Below are positions 16,107 to 25,881 of a stretch of 64,000 nt of DNA, piece after piece (the first letter of the stretch is position 1; every line of letters starts with the position of its first letter). Origin of the DNA: Miniphocaeibacter halophilus (GTDB lineage Bacteria; Bacillota; Clostridia; Tissierellales; Peptoniphilaceae); assembly GCF_016458825.1 (NCBI RefSeq), contig NZ_CP066744.1, forward strand, positions 1,857,868-1,921,867, read 5' to 3'. Both the position numbers and the translations under genes were made by a program. The notes beneath the pieces are model-generated. The model was not told where the DNA came from. It searched no databases and saw only the letters and a program-made list of their open reading frames with translations.

Positions 16107-19100
16107 ATGAATTTAACAGATGAGCAAAAGAAAGCAATTAAAACAATCGATAAAAATATAATAGTTAATGCAGGTGCAGGAACTGGAAAAACGGAAGTAT
16201 TAACAAGACGCTATATAGAAATACTAAAAAATGGCAGGCTTCCAAAAGATGAAGAAGTATCTAATATTGTTGCAATAACCTTTACTATAAAAGCTGCTAA
16301 TGAAATGAAGGAAAGAGTTAGAAAATTACTTAAATCTGATAGTAACAAAAAAGTTCAAAGATTTATAAATGATATTAATGAGTCTCAAATTTCTACTATT
16401 CATAGTTTCTGTTCAAAAATTATAAGAGAAAATTCATTTTTTTTGGATATTGATCCAAATTTTGAAATACTAGATGAAATTGAAAGTAAAAAAATTTTAA
16501 ACAATATAATCTCTAAGGTTTTAAATCCCGATGGAGAATATGATGAATTTTCAATTAAATTATTAAATTATACAGATAAAAATGAAGCCTTATTATTGAT
16601 TTCAGAAATTCAAGATTTGTATACAAGTATTAAAAATACTATATTTTCATTTGAAGAAATAAGAAAAATGACTATAGAGGATTTGGAAAAATTAAACAAA
16701 TTTAAAAAATCCGAGGAGATATACGAAGAGCTTATATATATTAGAGATAATGTTAAATTAAGAAAAAATACAAATTTATATAAATTTGTCAATGATAAGG
16801 ATAAAGTAGAGAGGGTAAAAGAAACTGAAAATATTAGAATCTTAAAAGAATTATGGCAATGTATTTCTAAATTAAAAAATGAGGATATAGACTACTTAAA
16901 AGAAATTTTCAATTTGGAAATGCAATACAAAGAGTATTTGAAAAAAGATATATATTTGGATTTATTCAAGTTATTAGAAATTATTGAACAGGAATATAAA
17001 TTAGAAAAAAAACAATTAGGAAAGTATGATTTTAATGATTTAGAACATTTAACTTTAGAACTATTAAAAAATCCCTATATTAAAAAGAAGATTCAATCAG
17101 AAGTAAGTTATTTAATGGTTGATGAATATCAAGATTCTAATGATATTCAAAAAGAGATATTTTATGAAATTTGTTCAGAAAAAACTATTTTAGATAGGAA
17201 TAATATTTTTGTAGTTGGAGACCCTAAACAGTCAATTTATGGTTTTAGAGGAGCAAACATAAATGTTTTTGAAAATACAAAAAGGGATATTATAAATTCT
17301 AATGGTGAGTTAATAACTTTTGTTGACAATTATAGAACAGATAAAAATATTCTGGAGGGCATTAATAATATTTATGAAAACTTAATGAAGGACAGATATG
17401 ATAAATTAATAGCTAATAAAGAAAGTGACATAGAAAATTGTATTAATTATTTTAACAATGATAATACTAAGGATTTAGAATATGAACCAGAGAGTTTTTC
17501 AAATTACCTATCAAGGCAAATAAATGAGGGTAAAAAGAACTTTGGGGATTATACTCTATTATTTAGATCGAGAAAAGAACAAAATTATTTTGAAAACAGT
17601 TTTTCTAAAAGAAATATTAAATATTATACTTTTGACTCTTTAGGATTTTTTGATTCAGAAGAAATAATTACAGTAATTGAAATTTTAAAACTAATAAAAA
17701 ATGAGACTAATAATGTATCAATTTATTATATACTAAGATCTAATATATACAATATTAGTGACTCTGAAATATTGGAATTTTTAAAAACAAAAAACAATAT
17801 AAAAATTGAAGGTATAATAAATGAAATTTTATATAAGACATCCATTTTAAAAGAGTTTTCAAAAGATAATATATCAAATATACTAGAAGAGATTTATAAT
17901 TTATTTCAATTATATGAAAAATATAATTATACAGAAGATAATATTCAAAAACAAGGTAATTTATATAAACTATTGGATATTGGAAGGGAATACGATAATA
18001 ATAATTTTACTTTTAATGATTTTTTCTATGATATAATTTATAATTCCAACAATGAAACTATGAAACAAGTTGAAGATGAAAATAGTGATGTTGTAAAACT
18101 CATGACAATACATGGCTCAAAAGGGTTAGGATTTAATGATGTAGTTGTTCCATATATAAATAAGGGAAAACCCAATAGCAAACCATTATTTAAATTCAAT
18201 AAAATAAATGGTATAAGCATTAATTTTACATTAGCAAATTACAGATATAATAGTTTAAAGGAAGATGAAAGAATTGCAAGTGAAATTGAAGATAATAATA
18301 TATATTATGTTGCAATGACAAGAGCAAAAGAAAATTTGTTTTTAGGCTTATCAGGTAGAAATTCCGGCTATAAAAAAATACTCTTACCAGAAATTAAAGC
18401 ATTAGAAGAAAAAAATATGGCTAATGAGTTAATAGAGGAAGAATATTTTCAATGTGATTTAAAAAAAGAAGAGTATAATGAAAGTACATTATATCCACTT
18501 TGTAAAGATGTAAATTTACAAACAAATATAAAAGTAAATACTAATATTTCTAAGGTAATTGAATATTATAATAAAAGCAATATTAAGAGTGATTATAAGT
18601 CGTCAGAAGTTAAGGAGAATTTTAAAGAATTGCCAAGTGATATTATTGGCGATATTGTTCATAGATTTGCAGAAATCTATAAACCACCATATAATATTGA
18701 TTTTAATGAAGTATTAAAAGAGTTTGGCGTTGATATAAAACATTTAGATGATTTTAAAATATATGTTGAGAATTTCAAGGATTTGTTTAATTATAATGCT
18801 GATGAAACCTATGAAGAAATAAGTTTTATTTATAAGTATGAAAATTGTTTTTTTAGAGGAATTATTGATAGAATAGAAATAGAAAATAATATTTTAAGAA
18901 TTGTAGATTATAAAGTTTCTAAACTTAATAAAAAAGAAATAGAGAATAGATATTGGATTCAATTGGTCTTTTATGGAATTGTATGTGAAAAGATATTTCC
19001 AAATAAGACTATTGAATTATCAATTAAAAATATAAAGAAAAACTATTCTATTAAAATAGATTTTAATGAAGAAAAAAAGAAGAACTTTTTATTATTTTAA
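16107..19100 (+). CDS. addA: AddA, ATP-dependent helicase/nuclease subunit A
   Basis: A 997-residue UvrD-type superfamily 1 helicase. Walker A is GAGTGKT at about residues 23-29. Further motifs are AITFTIKAANEM (Ia), LMVDEYQDSN (II), VGDPKQSIYGFRGA (III), and TIHGSKGLGF and YVAMTRAKENL (V/VI). A RecB-type nuclease domain follows with GDIVHRF and IVDYKVSK, so the nuclease active site looks intact. It is shorter than Bacillus AddA (about 1230). The start is one base after addB, with GAGGGTAAG before the ATG. Together they make the recombination nuclease AddAB. Confidence 0.93.
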   Translation: MNLTDEQKKAIKTIDKNIIVNAGAGTGKTEVLTRRYIEILKNGRLPKDEEVSNIVAITFTIKAANEMKERVRKLLKSDSNKKVQRFINDINESQISTIHSFCSKIIRENSFFLDIDPNFEILDEIESKKILNNIISKVLNPDGEYDEFSIKLLNYTDKNEALLLISEIQDLYTSIKNTIFSFEEIRKMTIEDLEKLNKFKKSEEIYEELIYIRDNVKLRKNTNLYKFVNDKDKVERVKETENIRILKELWQCISKLKNEDIDYLKEIFNLEMQYKEYLKKDIYLDLFKLLEIIEQEYKLEKKQLGKYDFNDLEHLTLELLKNPYIKKKIQSEVSYLMVDEYQDSNDIQKEIFYEICSEKTILDRNNIFVVGDPKQSIYGFRGANINVFENTKRDIINSNGELITFVDNYRTDKNILEGINNIYENLMKDRYDKLIANKESDIENCINYFNNDNTKDLEYEPESFSNYLSRQINEGKKNFGDYTLLFRSRKEQNYFENSFSKRNIKYYTFDSLGFFDSEEIITVIEILKLIKNETNNVSIYYILRSNIYNISDSEILEFLKTKNNIKIEGIINEILYKTSILKEFSKDNISNILEEIYNLFQLYEKYNYTEDNIQKQGNLYKLLDIGREYDNNNFTFNDFFYDIIYNSNNETMKQVEDENSDVVKLMTIHGSKGLGFNDVVVPYINKGKPNSKPLFKFNKINGISINFTLANYRYNSLKEDERIASEIEDNNIYYVAMTRAKENLFLGLSGRNSGYKKILLPEIKALEEKNMANELIEEEYFQCDLKKEEYNESTLYPLCKDVNLQTNIKVNTNISKVIEYYNKSNIKSDYKSSEVKENFKELPSDIIGDIVHRFAEIYKPPYNIDFNEVLKEFGVDIKHLDDFKIYVENFKDLFNYNADETYEEISFIYKYENCFFRGIIDRIEIENNILRIVDYKVSKLNKKEIENRYWIQLVFYGIVCEKIFPNKTIELSIKNIKKNYSIKIDFNEEKKKNFLLF

Positions 19101-19142
19101 AAGATTATATAAATAATATTCAACAGTAGATGGAGGAATAGT

Positions 19143-19829
19143 GTGGAGGAAAAAATATTATTAGTTGAAGATGAGGAAAACATAAGAAAATTTACTAGAA
19201 TAAATTTAGAGAGGGAAGGTTTTACAGTAATTGAAGCAGAAACCGGGGAATTAGGTGTAGAATTAGCCCAAAGTGAAAATCCGCTAGTTGTTATTTTAGA
19301 TATAATGTTACCAGGTATTGATGGGTATGAAGTTTGTAGAATATTAAGAGAAAAAGTACCTAATATAGGAATTATTATGTTGACGGCAAAAACCCAAGAA
19401 AATGATAAAATTCTTGGTCTTGAAAGGGGAGCCGATGATTATTTAAGCAAGCCTTTTAATCCAAAAGAACTTGTATTAAGGATTAAATCTTTAATTAGAC
19501 GATTGGAAAAACCGGTAAAAAATACAAATGTAATAACCCATGGACCATATCAATTAGATTTATATTCAAAAGCTTTTAAGAAAGATGGTGTATATATAGA
19601 ATTAACTCCTACAGAACTTTCCATTATAACTTTATTTATGAAAAATCCAGGAAGGGCTTTTACAAGAAATGAATTGTTGGATTTAAATTGGGGAGAAGAA
19701 TTTGTTGGAGATACAAAAATAGTTGATGTAAATATTAGAAGGCTTAGATCTAAAATAGAAGATAACCCAGGAAAACCAAAATATTTAGAAACTGTTTGGG
19801 GTACAGGTTATCGTTGGAAAAAGGATTGA
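19143..19829 (+). CDS. OmpR-family response regulator
   Basis: This 228-residue regulator starts at GTG, seven bases after a GGAGGA site; upstream in-frame ATG is blocked by a stop. The receiver domain has acidic residues ED at 10-11, phospho-acceptor D53 (VVILDIMLPG) and K103 (SKPF). The C-terminal winged-helix domain (about 130-228) ends with VDVNIRRLRSKIE and WGTGYRWKK. It is expected to activate or repress genes upon phosphorylation by the adjacent kinase. The following lipoprotein is a candidate accessory or target, an inference from position only. Confidence 0.93.
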   Translation: MEEKILLVEDEENIRKFTRINLEREGFTVIEAETGELGVELAQSENPLVVILDIMLPGIDGYEVCRILREKVPNIGIIMLTAKTQENDKILGLERGADDYLSKPFNPKELVLRIKSLIRRLEKPVKNTNVITHGPYQLDLYSKAFKKDGVYIELTPTELSIITLFMKNPGRAFTRNELLDLNWGEEFVGDTKIVDVNIRRLRSKIEDNPGKPKYLETVWGTGYRWKKD

Positions 19830-19835
19830 TGTATT

Positions 19836-21236
19836 TTGAAAATAAGCATAAAAAATAGAATAGTTAGTTCCTTTGTTTTATTAATAATATTTACAGTTGT
19901 AGTATTTGAAATATTTTCAATTTATTCTGTTAGATATTATTATTATTATTCAGTAATTTATGATAATTTGAGAAATGAAATAAAATATTCCCTAGAAATG
20001 TCAAATATTAATTCTTCCGATTATAATATAGAAACTTCAATACTTGAGGATATGGATCAATATTATAGAGGAATAAAATCTCAAGTTCAAATATTAACAA
20101 ATTCTAAAGTTGTTATATATGATAGTCTTGGTACAGACTTAGTTGGTAAACAAATTAAGGGTTATAAGGACATTGATGATGCTTCTGAAGGGATGGATGG
20201 ACAATATATTGGAAATGTATCTTATTCGGAAGACAAGGTAATGTCTGTATCTTCACCAATAAAAACACAAGACGGTCAGAAAGCAATTTTTAGACTAACA
20301 ACTTCACTAAAGAATGTTGATTTGTTAGTAAGGGAAAGGTATATTGCGTTTTTATCTTTTGGAATTTTTGTTATATTAATTTCAATAGCAATAAGTGTAA
20401 TAATGTCTAATAATTTAGTAAAGCCTATAAAAAATTTAACTAAAACTGCTGAAAAATTAGCTGAAGGACAATTAAATACACGAGTCGAGAGTTCGAAATT
20501 TGAAGAGATAGATGCTTTAAGTAGAACGTTAAATTATATGACAGATAATATTAAAGAAAAGGAAAAACTAAAAAATGATTTTATATCTTCAGTATCCCAT
20601 GAACTAAGAACGCCCTTAACTTCAATTAATGGTTGGGCGACAACACTTCTATTTGAACCGGAAGACACTGAACTAGTTAAGGAAGGTTTAGAAATAATAC
20701 AAGGTGAATGTTCAAGGTTAAGCTTAATGGTCGAAGAATTATTAGACTTTTCACGCTTTACTTCAAATAGAATTAAACTGGAAAAAGAAGAAACAGATTT
20801 TACAGAGTTAGCGATAGAAATAAAAAAACAACTTACACCAAGAGCTAAGTCATTAGGCATTGATTTAATAATAAATTTTGAACCAGAGCATATAATGGCA
20901 AGTTTAGATCCAAATAGAATGAAACAGGTTCTGATTAACTTATTAGACAATGCGCTTAAATTTACAAATACAGGTGGTGTAGTAATACTAAATTTAGGTG
21001 AAGATGAAAAGAACTTACATTTTGAAGTAATTGATACAGGTGTAGGTATTGATAGTGAAGAAATTTCGCTAATAACAGGAAAATTTTACAAAGGGAAAAA
21101 TAGTAATTCTCACACTGGATTAGGCTTATCTATTTGTGAAGAAATTGTAAAACTTCATAATGGAGAAATGATGATTTCAAGTGAAATAGGAGAAGGAACT
21201 ACGATTAAAATTTCAATTCCAAAGAAAGAGGAATAA
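19836..21236 (+). CDS. Membrane sensor histidine kinase
   Basis: The chain of 466 residues starts at TTG (19836) with AGGA 11 bases upstream. No usable in-frame ATG exists nearby. It has TM1 (about 10-30), an extracellular sensor of about 135 residues, TM2 (about 170-190), a HAMP domain (191-245), the H-box SSVSHELRTP with H255, and an ATPase domain with NLLDNALKFT, DTGVGI and GLGLSI. It is a WalK/PhoR-like architecture without a PAS domain. The signal is unknown. It is cotranscribed with its regulator (6-base gap) and with the downstream lipoprotein gene (1-base gap). Confidence 0.92.
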   Translation: MKISIKNRIVSSFVLLIIFTVVVFEIFSIYSVRYYYYYSVIYDNLRNEIKYSLEMSNINSSDYNIETSILEDMDQYYRGIKSQVQILTNSKVVIYDSLGTDLVGKQIKGYKDIDDASEGMDGQYIGNVSYSEDKVMSVSSPIKTQDGQKAIFRLTTSLKNVDLLVRERYIAFLSFGIFVILISIAISVIMSNNLVKPIKNLTKTAEKLAEGQLNTRVESSKFEEIDALSRTLNYMTDNIKEKEKLKNDFISSVSHELRTPLTSINGWATTLLFEPEDTELVKEGLEIIQGECSRLSLMVEELLDFSRFTSNRIKLEKEETDFTELAIEIKKQLTPRAKSLGIDLIINFEPEHIMASLDPNRMKQVLINLLDNALKFTNTGGVVILNLGEDEKNLHFEVIDTGVGIDSEEISLITGKFYKGKNSNSHTGLGLSICEEIVKLHNGEMMISSEIGEGTTIKISIPKKEE

Positions 21237-21237
21237 T

Positions 21238-22700
21238 ATGAAGAGGATTAAGATAATATTTTTATTATTTGCAATGTCTATTTCAGCTGTCTTAATAACA
21301 TCTTGTATGAATCCTGAAGAAAATGATATTAAAAGCTCTATAATGGCTCCTGAACCTAATAATATTATGTTAGAAGGAACTTGGAAGGTAATAGATGTTA
21401 AACAAAATGCAGACAATATGGAAACAAATACCGACCATATTACAGAAAATTTATATATTAGTAAAAAATTATTTAAATTTGGAAATAAAAGTATTTTAAG
21501 TCCTAATTTTACTAGTAAATACATTAATACAAATAAGTTTTTTAACATTAATTACCCTGGTATTAATCCTAATAATTTCACAAGTAATGATAATGTTGAA
21601 ATAGTAACAATATCTGAATCAGAAGGAATTTCACAAGAGATAATTAAACTAGAGGAGAACAAAATTCTTTTAATAGCAGATGGCTATTTGTACTTCTTGG
21701 AAAGAATGTCAAATACCGTCGATGAATCAATTTATTTAAAATATAAAGAGGAGAATATTAAAACCAATATTGAAGCGTATAATGGGAAAATAGGATTATC
21801 CTTATCTATTATAAATAGAGCGGAAGAGGACGCTAGCAGTTATACAGACTATAGTTCTTATTATGTTTATTATGACAACTATAAGAAAGAAAATGCAACT
21901 TTGGAAGCCTATAAAGAACCGGGTATCTTTTTACCAAATAAAAATGATTTTAATGTTATAACATTTGATGAGATTTGGGATGGTGAAAATTACGAAGGAA
22001 AATTATTTAAAACTTTGGTAACAGATGATAATATAGCAGCTTCAAATAAAATATTAGATTCTGATGTACCTTTTGAACTAACATTTGTATCTGATAAATA
22101 TATTTCATATAGCTCTAGTGACGTAATAATTCCAGTAACAAGTATTATAGAATAAGGGAATTAAATAGTGTTGAAAATCCTAATTATTATAATATACAGG
22201 ATATAGCAGGAGATGAGGGATTAAAGTTAATAAAGGAAATATTAAGTAAACAAAATGAAAAAGATTCTTTAAATAAGAAATATAATTATCCAATTGATGA
22301 TTATATTAATATTGGATTAGTTAGAGAAAATGGAAGTTGGCAATTTAAAACTAGTCTAGTATTGGGAGATGAAGAATTAAAATATAAAGATGTTAATATT
22401 AATATTGTTCCTAAAATAGATATTATAAAAAACAAATCTTCAGATATTAAATGGTCAGAAGAGAAGAAGAAAAATGAAAACATAATAGATATGATGTATT
22501 CACCAGAGAAAAACTTTTATATGAAATTGGATAATACTAATTTATATTTATATAGTATTGTTAATGATGAGCCTCTAGTAACTATAAAACTACCTGAGGG
22601 TAATAAAAATTTAATTAAGATTGAATGGATAGTAGGTAACAATGCTGATTTATGGAAGGAATACTTCATAAAAGCTGGTGGGGAGAGAATTCAAATATAA
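21238..22700 (+). pseudogene. Lipoprotein behind the two-component system, interrupted by a frameshift
   Basis: The first part (21238-22155, 305 residues) starts with a lipoprotein signal: MKRIKIIFLLFAMSISAV, then lipobox LITSC with C23. It ends with VTSIIE and TAA. The second part continues in another frame, open from 22122 to the stop at 22698-22700 (RELNSVENPNYYN... to GGERIQI). It has no plausible start or ribosome site near its beginning. A one-base shift between 22122 and 22152 joins them into about 487 residues. No long homopolymer or slippery heptamer lies there. The domain is unknown; position suggests a surface component linked to the two-component system. Confidence 0.72.
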
Positions 22701-22702
22701 AT

Positions 22703-22735
22703 AAAAAAACCTTGTGAATTTTCACAAGGTTTTTT
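22703..22735. terminator. Two-way terminator shared by the lipoprotein gene and the tRNAs
   Basis: A perfect 10-bp stem (22709-22718 with 22721-22730) is flanked by seven A on the left and TTTTTT on the right. It stops the lipoprotein transcript rightward and the tRNA transcript leftward. Its T-run touches the CCA end of tRNA-Leu. Confidence 0.88.
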
Positions 22736-22818
22736 GGTGCGGGAAAGAGGACTTGAACCCCCACGTCAAAGACACTAGATCCTAAGTCTAGCGCGTCTGC
22801 CAATTCCGCCACTCCCGC
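22735..22818 (-). tRNA. tRNA-Leu (anticodon UAG)
   Basis: The leftward gene of 84 bases includes an encoded CCA. The acceptor arm is GCGGGAG with TTCCCGC, the anticodon loop CTTAGGA gives anticodon TAG (reads CUN leucine codons), there is a long class II variable arm, and the T-arm contains GGTTCAAGTCC. It lies three bases after tRNA-His on the same transcript. Confidence 0.95.
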
Positions 22819-22821
22819 ATA

Positions 22822-22899
22822 TGGGGTGGATGATGGGATTCGAACCCACGACCTTCAGAGCCACAATCTGACGCCCTAACCAGCTAGGCCACACCCACC
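22822..22899 (-). tRNA. tRNA-His (anticodon GUG)
   Basis: A leftward gene of 78 bases with encoded CCA. The acceptor is GTGGGTG paired with CATCCAC, the anticodon loop TTGTGGC gives GTG, and the T-loop is TTCGAAT. An extra G at -1 opposite a C discriminator, the histidine identity element, is encoded in the DNA. It is the first gene of the tRNA pair. Confidence 0.95.
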
Positions 22900-22915
22900 A
22901 AACGACTACTTGAAT

Positions 22916-22944
22916 AGTATAGCATTTATTTTAAATAAAGTCAA
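22916..22944 (-). promoter_or_regulatory. Strong leftward promoter of the tRNA pair
   Basis: Read on the minus strand: TTGACT (22939-22944), a 17-base spacer ending in TGC, and TATACT (22916-22921). This combines a near-consensus -35 with an extended -10. Transcription should begin about 10 bases before tRNA-His. Confidence 0.85.
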
Positions 22945-22945
22945 T

Positions 22946-22982
22946 AAAAAATCCTAAAAGAATTTTTCTTTTAGGATTTTTT
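22946..22982 (-). terminator. Terminator of the PBP gene
   Basis: A 13-bp stem (22950-22962 with 22966-22978) lies directly after the leftward PBP stop; the A-run at 22946-22950 supplies the T-tail on the minus strand. It sits immediately upstream of the tRNA promoter and insulates it. Confidence 0.85.
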
Positions 22983-22983
22983 A

Positions 22984-25761
22984 TTATTCAGATTCTTCTC
23001 CGCCACCATCAACAACAGGTGGTGTTATAGAATTTTGATTATTGTTTTGGTTGTTGTTATTTTGATTATTATTCTGATTGTTATTTTGACTATTGTCATT
23101 ATTATTTTGGTTATCTTCGTTGTTATTTTCGTCTTTATCGTCTTTATCTTCTTTTTCAGGTTTAGGTTTTTTAGCATATTTGTGAACGGAACAATAGGTT
23201 GTAGGTTCAGTACCTTTTGCAAATATTTCCGTTGTTACAGTACCATAGCTATAGCAAGCGCTAGTCGGCTTTCCTCCAGAAGAAGAACAAGCTTGAGTTC
23301 GGACTATTCCATCAGGTTCTTCAAATCTAGCAGATTCATAATTTTCTAGAATCGATCTATTAACAGCGTTCCATAAATATACAGCATGACCATGATTTTG
23401 AGCTAATTTTAATTGTTGATTATCAAAACCTACCCATGAGCCAATTGTATAGTATGGAGTATATCCAACAAACCAAACATCTTGGTTTTCTTGAGTAGTT
23501 CCTGTTTTGCCGGCAATGTCAAATTTGGAGTTTCTAGCTATATTGCCATAAGGAACGGTTAAAACATCTTTCATAATGTCAGTCATAACATAGGCTATTT
23601 GAGGAGATACAACATCTCTTTTTTCATTAACATCTTCCAATAAAACAGTTCCATCATAATTTAAAACCTTTGTAAAACTTAAAGGCTCAATATATTCACC
23701 ACCATTTGCTAAAGCTGCATAAGCAGCTGTTAAGTCTAAATTAGTTACACCAAATGTCATACTACCTAAAGCCATAGGGGAAAGACCTTCATCATTTACT
23801 TTAGGATTTTCAGATGCTGAAACATAATTATCTTTAGATGGATCATTCTTATTAATGATTCCAAATTTTTCTAAATAGGATTTTGATGTTTCAATACCTA
23901 TATCTTTTAAAGCTTTAACAGCATTAACGTTAATGGAATATTTAACACTTTCCCTTAAAGAAACCCAACCTCTATATCTTAAATCTACGTTATTAGGCCA
24001 AAGTTTACCATTTTCATAATGAGGAGCATCTTCTATTCCTGTAGCAGCAGTATATCCATTATCAAGGGCAGGAGTATAAACTGCAATAGGTTTTATTGTA
24101 GAACCAGGTTGTCTTGGAACATTAGCGGCTCTATTTAATATCATTCTACCTTCTTGGTTTCTACCGCCGACTATTGCTTTTATTTGTCCGGTTTTATGGT
24201 CTATAACTGCAATAGATCCTTGTGGTTGAGGTATTCCCTTAATATCAATATTAAAATACTTACTATTAAAAACTAAAGAGCCATTATCAGTAATACTATA
24301 TAAATCTTCATATCTATCTAATAAAGCTTTGCTTAAAGTAATTTCCGAATCTGATTTTGTAATTTCATCATCTTTAGCAACAGCTTCTCCGGAATTTTCT
24401 ATAATGTGGGTAACGAGATTTCTTTCTTCATTAATTGTATAGTAGTCTGAAGGATCTATGAAAGAGCCTAGTATTTTAAACTTTTTAGAAGTAATACTTA
24501 AACTACCATCTTCATTTAACTTATATTCATCCTTAGGCAAATACAAGTTACTATTTGAATCTACAAGGTTATTACCTTTGTAATAAACTACGGAACGTTT
24601 TGAATTAATTATATTTCCATTTCTATCTGCTGACCAGTCCAGCAGAGCAGGTCTAGTAGATGAACCTGAACCTCTTAAAACTATACTGGAGAAATTTTCA
24701 AAAACTTCTTCTACTTGGTTTTGCATATCAATGTCAATAGAGGAATAAACTTTAATTCCACCTGTATAATATTTGCTTTTAGCTTCGGCTTCAGTATAGT
24801 TAAGTTCTGTTTGTAATTTATCAATTACTTGTTTTGCAATTAAGTCTGAGTAATAAGAGGATATAACCTGTTTAGTAGAATTTTCACCAGGTTTAATAGC
24901 TTCAGCTATATTTTGTTTAGAAGCTTCGTCATATTCTTCCTTAGAAATATATCCTTCTTCATACATAGAACTTAAAGCGTGTTTTTGCCTAGCACTTGAT
25001 TTATCATTGTAGACAACTTTATAATTTATTCCGTTAATTTCAATATCTCCTAAAACCATATCCGATTCCGATACATTTTGAGGAAGTACAGTTTTGTAGA
25101 GAGCGTATTCAACGGGGTTTTTTACAATAGAAGCTAAGGCAGCACATTCAGCTGTTGTTAGGTCCTCAACATTTTTAGAAAAATATGTTTTACTAGCAGC
25201 CTGAACGCCATATGCATTTTGTCCTAGAAAAACAGCATTCATGTATTTTTCCAGTACACCTTCCCTTCCCAAACCCTCAGTTAATTTTAATGCTAAGTAA
25301 GCTTCTTGAATTTTCCAATCAAGTCTTCTTTTGGACCCTGGATGGATATTTCGTGCAAGTTGCTGTGCAATTGTTGAAGCACCTCTCATAGAAGAGGAAA
25401 AGATATTATCTTTAATAGCACTTAATATTCCTATAGGGTCAACGCCATCGTGGTTATAGAATCTTCTATCTTCAATAGCGATAAAAGCATTAACTAAGTC
25501 TTTAGGTATTTTTTCAAATTCAATTAACTCCCTAAACTCTGTAGTTTGTATTTTCTCTATTTCGTTTCCTTCAGAGTCTAAAATTACAGATGTTTGGTTT
25601 AAACTATCATCTATATCACTTATATTTATAGTAGGGGTTTTTTCTAATACACCTACTATTGATACGCCTAAAGCTCCAGCAGCAAGGGTAAATATCACTA
25701 ATATTGCAATAATAATTAACTTAATGAGCTTAGAGACGGATTCAGTAAATTTATTTTTCAT
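22984..25761 (-). CDS. Class A penicillin-binding protein (PBP1A type)
   Basis: The protein is 925 residues from the ATG at 25761; the TTG start 12 bases earlier overlaps the GGAGGT ribosome site. It has an N-terminal membrane anchor (about 12-38) and a glycosyltransferase domain with EDRRFYNHDG (catalytic Glu near 96) and RGASTIAQQLARN. The transpeptidase domain has PGSTIKP (active Ser near 554), SINVNA and GKTGTTQEN (near 750). It polymerises and cross-links peptidoglycan outside the membrane. A large insert separates the two domains. The C-terminal 50 residues form an acidic then Asn/Gln-rich low-complexity tail. Confidence 0.93.
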   Translation of the reverse strand: MKNKFTESVSKLIKLIIIAILVIFTLAAGALGVSIVGVLEKTPTINISDIDDSLNQTSVILDSEGNEIEKIQTTEFRELIEFEKIPKDLVNAFIAIEDRRFYNHDGVDPIGILSAIKDNIFSSSMRGASTIAQQLARNIHPGSKRRLDWKIQEAYLALKLTEGLGREGVLEKYMNAVFLGQNAYGVQAASKTYFSKNVEDLTTAECAALASIVKNPVEYALYKTVLPQNVSESDMVLGDIEINGINYKVVYNDKSSARQKHALSSMYEEGYISKEEYDEASKQNIAEAIKPGENSTKQVISSYYSDLIAKQVIDKLQTELNYTEAEAKSKYYTGGIKVYSSIDIDMQNQVEEVFENFSSIVLRGSGSSTRPALLDWSADRNGNIINSKRSVVYYKGNNLVDSNSNLYLPKDEYKLNEDGSLSITSKKFKILGSFIDPSDYYTINEERNLVTHIIENSGEAVAKDDEITKSDSEITLSKALLDRYEDLYSITDNGSLVFNSKYFNIDIKGIPQPQGSIAVIDHKTGQIKAIVGGRNQEGRMILNRAANVPRQPGSTIKPIAVYTPALDNGYTAATGIEDAPHYENGKLWPNNVDLRYRGWVSLRESVKYSINVNAVKALKDIGIETSKSYLEKFGIINKNDPSKDNYVSASENPKVNDEGLSPMALGSMTFGVTNLDLTAAYAALANGGEYIEPLSFTKVLNYDGTVLLEDVNEKRDVVSPQIAYVMTDIMKDVLTVPYGNIARNSKFDIAGKTGTTQENQDVWFVGYTPYYTIGSWVGFDNQQLKLAQNHGHAVYLWNAVNRSILENYESARFEEPDGIVRTQACSSSGGKPTSACYSYGTVTTEIFAKGTEPTTYCSVHKYAKKPKPEKEDKDDKDENNNEDNQNNNDNSQNNNQNNNQNNNNQNNNQNSITPPVVDGGGEESE
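23025..23115 (-). repeat. Low-complexity Asn/Gln codon repeat in the PBP tail
   Basis: The DNA consists of imperfect repeats of AAT/AAC codons interrupted by CAA, coding for N(2-4)Q units in the PBP C-terminus. Such tracts are prone to length change by slippage. Apparent open frames in other phases across this stretch are shadows. Confidence 0.8.
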
Positions 25762-25881
25762 TATTACCTCCAAGTTTATATCTTAATTATTATATCATAG
25801 GTATAAATATTTGTTAATTTACACATAGTAAATTAGTAATGATATTACAAAACTGATATAATTACTTGGTGGAGTAAAAAT

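Noticed and set aside
20534-20950. Leftward 138-codon open frame inside the histidine kinase gene
   Set aside because: Antisense to the conserved H-box and ATPase region; no family resemblance.
22119-22160. Programmed frameshift in the lipoprotein gene
   Set aside because: No slippery heptamer or homopolymer is present in the overlap, unlike at nadE.
22362-22700. Separate small gene starting at ATG 22362
   Set aside because: The frame is open far upstream to 22122 and coding-like there; it is better read as the continuation of the lipoprotein.
23025-23115. CRISPR-like repeat
   Set aside because: Repeats are short, imperfect, in frame with the PBP and have no spacers.
23035-23349. Open frame on the + strand (and another on the - strand at 23025-23222) across the PBP tail
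   Set aside because: Produced by the Asn/Gln codon repeat; the encoded peptides are hydrophobic or Lys/Ile low complexity and have no ribosome site.
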